64,000 bases of DNA from Nocardia transvalensis NBRC 15921 (GTDB lineage: Bacteria; Actinomycetota; Actinomycetes; Mycobacteriales; Mycobacteriaceae): positions 54,423 through 118,422 of the forward strand of contig NZ_BAGL01000006.1 of the NCBI RefSeq assembly GCF_000308875.1, read 5' to 3'. Each line of letters begins with the position of its first letter. Position 1 is the stretch's first letter. The notes below the pieces were generated by a model, which saw only the letters and a list, made by a program, of their open reading frames with translations, had not been told where the DNA came from and ran no database searches. This document shows, one piece after another, positions 60,330 through 64,000 of the stretch. Made by a program: the position numbers and the translations under genes.

Positions 60330-61090
60330 CGTGCCTCCTTGCGGGCAGCCAGATCCTCGTCGAACCGAGCCCTGATCTCGTCGGACACCCCGGCCAGGTT
60401 CAGCTCGAAGGTGAAGCCCTGCTCGTACCGGTAGCTGCGGTGCACATCCTGCACATCGATGCCGTTGAGGGCGCGCTTGGCGGCCCGGATGACCCGGCCG
60501 TCCTTGGTGGCGATGTTCTTGGCGACCTCCAGCGCCGCCGAATCCAGTTCCGCGCGCGGCACCACCTTGTGCACCGAGCCGAAGTGGTGCAGCTGTTGCG
60601 CGGTGACGGTGCTCGCGGTGTAGAACAGCGTGCGCATCATGTGCTGCGGCACCAGCCGCGCGAGATGCGTTGCCGCGCCGAGCGCCCCGCGCTCCACCTC
60701 GGGCAGCCCGAAGGTCGCGTCGTCGGAGGCGACGATGACGTCGGCATTGCCGACCAGCCCGATCCCGCCGCCCAGGCAGAATCCGTTCACCGCCGCGATC
60801 ACCGGCACCTGGCACTCGTACACGGCCGAAAACGCTTCGTAGCAACCGTGATTGGCGTCGATCAGGGCCTGGTGCCCGGTATCGCGCTGGATCTCCTTGA
60901 TATCCACGCCCGCGTTGAATCCGCGGCCCTCCGCCCGCAGCACGACCACCTTGGTCTCGGGATCGCGCCCGGCCGCGCGGACCGCGTCGGCCACGGCGAA
61001 CCAGCCGGCCGTGGGCAGGGCGTTGACCGGCGGGTAGTCGATCGTGACGACCTCGACGCCCGAGGTCTCGGTGTGACGGTTGATCCCCAT
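60326..61090 (-). CDS. echA20: Crotonase-fold ring D hydrolase EchA20
   Basis: A 254-residue crotonase-family protein equivalent to Rv3550. EchA20 hydrolytically opens ring D of HIEC-CoA. Motifs are VVVLRAEGRGFNAGVDIKEI (oxyanion hole) near 48-67, AAVNGFCLGGGIGLVGNADV near 100-119 and GLPEVERGALGAATHLARLV. ATG at 61090; no ribosome site is clear. KstR2 box 26 bases upstream, divergent from the SDR pair. Confidence 0.9.
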   Translation of the reverse strand: MGINRHTETSGVEVVTIDYPPVNALPTAGWFAVADAVRAAGRDPETKVVVLRAEGRGFNAGVDIKEIQRDTGHQALIDANHGCYEAFSAVYECQVPVIAAVNGFCLGGGIGLVGNADVIVASDDATFGLPEVERGALGAATHLARLVPQHMMRTLFYTASTVTAQQLHHFGSVHKVVPRAELDSAALEVAKNIATKDGRVIRAAKRALNGIDVQDVHRSYRYEQGFTFELNLAGVSDEIRARFDEDLAARKEAR

Positions 61091-61115
61091 CGCATGTCCA
61101 TTCGTTGGCAAAACA

Positions 61116-61129
61116 AGCAAGTGCTTGGT
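61116..61129. promoter_or_regulatory. KstR2 operator, echA20/SDR divergent promoter
   Basis: AGCAAGTGCTTGGT, identical to the fadD3/fadE30 site, matches AnCAAGnnCTTGnT. It is shared by the divergent echA20 (61090) and SDR (61141) units. Confidence 0.9.
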
Positions 61130-61134
61130 AGGTT
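61129..61134 (+). promoter_or_regulatory. Predicted -10 element of the SDR operon
   Basis: TAGGTT overlaps the last base of the KstR2 box and ends six bases before the GTG at 61141, so transcription would start on the start codon itself. Confidence 0.55.
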
Positions 61135-61140
61135 ATCACG

Positions 61141-61935
61141 GTGGCAATCGAAGTGGACCTCTCCGGAGCGGTCGTTCTGGTGACCGGCGGCGTGCGGGGC
61201 GTGGGGGCGGGCATCAGCCGGGTATTCCTCGACGCCGGGGCGACCGTCGTGACCTGCGCGCGACGCCCCGCGGACGCGCCGATCGAGAGCTCCGGCCGCC
61301 GCGCCGAGTTCCTGCCGTGCGATGTGCGCGACGGCGATGCCGTGCGCGAGCTGGTCGAGACCGTCGCCGAACGCCACGGCCGGCTGGATCATGTGGTCAA
61401 CAACGCCGGCGGCGCACCCTTCGCACTGGCCGCCACGGCCAGCCCCAACTATCACTCGAAGATCGTGCAGCTGAATCTGCTTGCGCCCCTGTTGGTTTCG
61501 CAGGCCGCCAATGCGGTGATGCAGGAACAGCCGGGCGGCGGATCGGTGGTGATGGTCTCCAGCGTGAGCGGCCACCGGCCCTCGCCGGGCACCGCCGCCT
61601 ACGGCGCGGCCAAGGCCGGGGTGGACAGCCTGGTCTCCTCGCTCGCGATCGAATGGGCGCCCAAGGTCCGGGTCAACTCGGTGATCGTCGGCATGGTGCG
61701 CACGGAATCCAGCCACCTGCACTACGGGGACGAAGCCGGTATCGCTGCGGTCGAGGAGACGATTCCGCTGCGGCGCATGGCGACGCCCGAGGACATCGGC
61801 CGGGTGGCGGCCTTCCTCGCCTCCCCGCTCGCCGCGTACGTCAGCGGTACCGCGCTGCTGGCGCACGGCGGTGGCGAGCGCCCCGCGTTCCTGGCGGCCG
61901 CGACCGCCAACGAGGCCGCGAAGCAGGCGCGGTAA
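61141..61935 (+). CDS. Short-chain dehydrogenase, Rv3549c-like
   Basis: A 264-residue SDR: VVLVTGGVRGVGAGISRVFL (cofactor loop) near 11-30, VVNNAGGAPF near 84-93, SSVSGHRPSPGTAAYGAAKA with catalytic Ser, Tyr and Lys near 140-160. Located as Rv3549c beside echA20 and under a KstR2 box, it should oxidise or reduce a C/D-ring CoA intermediate; the exact step is not established. GTG at 61141 with no ribosome site (leaderless predicted). Confidence 0.85.
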   Translation: MAIEVDLSGAVVLVTGGVRGVGAGISRVFLDAGATVVTCARRPADAPIESSGRRAEFLPCDVRDGDAVRELVETVAERHGRLDHVVNNAGGAPFALAATASPNYHSKIVQLNLLAPLLVSQAANAVMQEQPGGGSVVMVSSVSGHRPSPGTAAYGAAKAGVDSLVSSLAIEWAPKVRVNSVIVGMVRTESSHLHYGDEAGIAAVEETIPLRRMATPEDIGRVAAFLASPLAAYVSGTALLAHGGGERPAFLAAATANEAAKQAR

Positions 61936-61981
61936 CGACCACGAAACGCAGTACAGCACAAGGGAAACGAGAGCGGAGAAC

Positions 61982-62896
61982 ATGGCGGACAACGAGCGGA
62001 TCTGCGCCGGGCGCACTGTCATCGTGACCGGGGCGGGCGGCGGCATCGGCCGGGCACACGCGCTGGCCTTCGCCGCCGCGGGCGCCAACGTGGTGGTCAA
62101 CGATCTGGGCGCCGAACTCGACGGCAGCCGGCGGGCCGATTCCCCGGCCGCGCGGGTGGCCGAGGAGATCATGGACCTCGGCGGCAAGGCGGTCGTGAAC
62201 GGTGACGACGTCGCCGACTGGGCGGGCGCCAAGCGGCTGATCGACCAGGCGGTGGAGACCTTCGGCGGCCTCGACGTGCTGGTCAACAATGCCGGCATCG
62301 TCCGCGACCGGATGCTGGTCAACCTGTCGGAGGACGAGTGGGACGCGGTCGTCCGCGTACACCTCAAGGGTCACTTCGCCACCATGCGTCACGCCGCCGC
62401 CTACTGGCGCGGGGAGTCCAAGGCCGGTAAGCAGGTCGACGCCCGCATCATCAACACCAGTTCCGGCGCGGGCCTGCAGGGCAGCGTCGGCCAGGGCAAC
62501 TACGGCGCCGCCAAGGCCGGTATCGCCGGTCTGACCATCACCGCGGCCGCCGAGTTCGGGCGCTACGGCGTCACCGTGAACGCCATCGCGCCCAGCGCCC
62601 GCACCCGCATGACCGAGACGGTCTTCGCGGACATGATGGCCAAACCGGACGACGGCTTCGACGCGATGGCCCCCGAGAACATCTCCCCGCTGGTGGTCTG
62701 GCTGGGCAGCCCCGATTCGGCGGGCGTGACCGGGCGGATGTTCGAGGTCGAGGGCGGTAAGGTGGCGCTGGCCGACGGCTGGCGGCACGGCACGCCGGTG
62801 GATCGCGGCGCCCGCTGGACGCCCGCGGAGCTGGGCCCCGCGGTGCGCGAGCTGATTGCCAAGGCGACGCCTCCGGAGCCGGTGTACGGCGCCTGA
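61982..62896 (+). CDS. Short-chain dehydrogenase, Rv3548c-like
   Basis: A 304-residue SDR of the peroxisomal multifunctional-enzyme type: VIVTGAGGGIGRAHALAFAA near 13-32, VVNDLGAELDGSRRADSPAA, VLVNNAGIVRDRMLVNLSED, TSSGAGLQGSVGQGNYGAAK (Ser, Tyr, Lys). The C-terminal extension (about 240-304) resembles 3-hydroxyacyl-CoA dehydrogenases. It follows the previous SDR by 46 bases in the same KstR2 unit. ATG at 61982 behind GAGCGGAGAAC. Confidence 0.86.
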   Translation: MADNERICAGRTVIVTGAGGGIGRAHALAFAAAGANVVVNDLGAELDGSRRADSPAARVAEEIMDLGGKAVVNGDDVADWAGAKRLIDQAVETFGGLDVLVNNAGIVRDRMLVNLSEDEWDAVVRVHLKGHFATMRHAAAYWRGESKAGKQVDARIINTSSGAGLQGSVGQGNYGAAKAGIAGLTITAAAEFGRYGVTVNAIAPSARTRMTETVFADMMAKPDDGFDAMAPENISPLVVWLGSPDSAGVTGRMFEVEGGKVALADGWRHGTPVDRGARWTPAELGPAVRELIAKATPPEPVYGA

Positions 62897-63247
62897 TCGT
62901 CCACCCGATTCGACACGACACGGCCGAACAGCGCGACGCGCCGCAGCCTTCCCGCGGTATCGATCCGGCGTTCGGTCCGTGTCGAATCACATTGTGCGCG
63001 TAGCGAGGTTCCGGCTACCCGATCGGCACGGCGGGCGCGGCGCCCGCCGCCACCGGATCGTCGCCCACGCGTCCGTCGTCAGCGCTGTCGGCAATGCGAG
63101 TGCCCCTGAGCTGGTGGGACAGGTCACACCATCCCGCTGCGCGAGCAAACACTCGGCAGTTATGATGATCGGCATCCGTTGTATTCCCGGATGTGGACGC
63201 GACCGGGGTTGAAGATCTGCGCTGAACGATGAGGGGAAGGCAAGCGC
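62897..63247. other. Intergenic region after the SDR operon
   Basis: No supported gene in these 351 bases. It contains a long inverted repeat at 62907-62988 near its start; the remainder up to the ribosome site GAGGGGAAGG at about 63230 shows nothing else I can name, although it should hold the promoter of the secreted repeat protein. Confidence 0.55.
62907..62988 (+). terminator. Interrupted long hairpin after the SDR operon
   Basis: GATTCGACACG (62907-62917) is complementary to CGTGTCGAATC (62978-62988), and inner CCGAAC pairs with GTTCGG, leaving an asymmetric bulge and a large loop. It starts ten bases after the stop codon. Confidence 0.5.
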
Positions 63248-64000
63248 ATGACCGTAGGTCGCATAGCGCGTGTAGTGGCAGTGGCCGGGGTAGTCGCCGG
63301 CTGCGGTCTTCTCGGCCCTCTAGCCGCCCAGGCCCAGCCTCAGCAGCCCACCTCACCGTCCGGCTCCGGTAGTCCGGACGGCTCCGACGGCACCCCCCTC
63401 CGCATCCCCGGTCGATCCTCGAATCCGGTCCCGCAGCAGACTCAGCAGCAAGGCCAAGTCACGCAGGGCCAGGCCCCGCAGGGCGAGGCCGCGCAGGGGC
63501 AAGTGACACAGGGCCAGCTCACATGGCCGGGCCTCACCCAGCAGAATCAGGCCACGCAGGGCCAGGGCTCGTCCGGAACGGACGCTTCCGCGCCGGTCCA
63601 GGACACCGCGGCCACCCCTGTCGGACTGCTCGACCTGGCCTCCATCCTCGGCACGGGTTCGGCCAGCGTCCTCGGCGTCGGATCCGCCGCCGCGGCGACC
63701 GGGTCCGCGGCGCTCGGAGCCACCGGCTCGGCCGCGGTCGGCTCCGCGGGCGCCGGGGCGGGCTCCGCGGTTCTCGGCACCGGCTCCGCCGCGGGCACCA
63801 CCGGCTCGGCCGCCGCAGGTTCCGCCGCGGCCGGCACGGGTTCGGCGCTGGCCGGCACCGGCTCCGTCGTCGGCCCGACCGTCGCGGGGACGGGATCGGC
63901 CGCCGGTGCGGCAGTGCTCGGTACGGGTTCCGCCGCCGGGGCCGCCTTGCTGGGCACCGGCTCCGCCACCGGTTCGGCGCTCGCCGCGCTCTTCGGAACC
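63248..64000 (+). CDS. Secreted Gln-rich and GTGSA-repeat protein, partial
   Basis: The frame opens at ATG 63248 behind GAGGGGAAGG and is still open at the window end (251 codons). A signal peptide (ARVVAVAGVVAGCGLLGPL then AAQAQP) is followed by a Pro/Ser linker, a Gln-rich section with repeated TQGQ/PQGE/AQGQ units (about 65-115), and from about residue 137 a long array of Ala/Gly/Ser repeats around LGTGSA. The cysteine in VVAGCGLL might act as a lipobox, though VAGC is non-standard. Low-complexity wall-associated proteins of this sort occur in actinomycetes; no function is assigned. Confidence 0.75.
   Translation, partial: MTVGRIARVVAVAGVVAGCGLLGPLAAQAQPQQPTSPSGSGSPDGSDGTPLRIPGRSSNPVPQQTQQQGQVTQGQAPQGEAAQGQVTQGQLTWPGLTQQNQATQGQGSSGTDASAPVQDTAATPVGLLDLASILGTGSASVLGVGSAAAATGSAALGATGSAAVGSAGAGAGSAVLGTGSAAGTTGSAAAGSAAAGTGSALAGTGSVVGPTVAGTGSAAGAAVLGTGSAAGAALLGTGSATGSALAALFGT

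Noticed and set aside
63547..63969. Minus-strand Pro/Ala/Val/Glu repeat frame
   Set aside because: It is the reverse complement of the GTGSA repeats; the plus strand has a ribosome site and signal peptide.

Overview
The window is a high-GC actinobacterial chromosome segment that looks most like Nocardia or a close relative. The evidence is a complete steroid-degradation gene set of the Mycobacterium/Rhodococcus/Nocardia type, XRE-DUF397 regulator pairs, frequent GTG/TTG starts, 4-bp start/stop overlaps and a MoxR-DUF58-DUF4129 membrane cluster. No rRNA, tRNA, CRISPR array or complete insertion sequence was seen. Genus assignment is inference.

Region by region. 1-2.9 kb: an OtsB-GH15 trehalose enzyme (minus). 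3.0-10.9 kb: kstR, divergent from a six-gene side-chain operon fadE34-fadE28-fadE29-chsH2-chsH1-ltp2. 11-15.4 kb: accessory genes (a membrane protein, small Nocardia-type ORFs, a duplicated XRE/DUF397 module, a TetR gene). 15.5-20.9 kb: zapE-like ATPase and the MoxR-DUF58-DUF4129 cluster. 21-33 kb: KstR-controlled ring A/B genes: chsH3-kstD (minus), hsaEGF (plus), an inserted vapBC pair, hsaADCB (minus) and kshA with a small partner (plus). 33-39 kb: general genes (DUF985 cupin, TetR, sirtuin, DUF427, APC permease, MFS pump, MarR). 39-50 kb: KstR2 regulon, part 1: fadD3-echA-fadE31-fadE32-fadE33 (minus), divergent from fadE30-ipdF, then an unknown gene, kstR2 and fadA6. 50-57.4 kb: accessory oxidoreductases, hydrolases and decayed genes. 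57.5-63 kb: KstR2 regulon, part 2: echA20-ipdA-ipdB-ipdC (minus), divergent from two SDR genes. 63.2 kb to the end: the start of a secreted Gly/Ala/Ser repeat protein.

How it works together. KstR boxes (TnnAACnnGTTnnA) lie in front of fadE34/kstR, kstD/hsaE, hsaA and kshA. KstR2 boxes (AnCAAGnnCTTGnT) lie in front of fadD3/fadE30, kstR2 and echA20/SDR. Together the genes cover the C5 and C3 side-chain cycles, opening of rings A and B, the meta-cleavage lower pathway, and HIP (C/D ring) degradation. Not in this window are cyp125/cyp142, fadD17/fadD19, fadE26/fadE27, kshB and the mce4 uptake genes.

The most unusual signal is a dispersed family of short hairpins with a conserved nine-base loop (CAAAAGCRY) and stems that change on both sides together. 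Ten copies occur at five loci, always as inverted pairs (REPIN-like). Three loci are intergenic. Two lie in frame inside enzyme genes (fadE34 and fadD3), lengthening both proteins by about 45-65 residues. At two loci a tandem repeat abuts the hairpin and appears to be built from its flank. Other points are two tiny translationally coupled ORFs in front of ipdA and ipdB, and KstR2 promoters that look leaderless.
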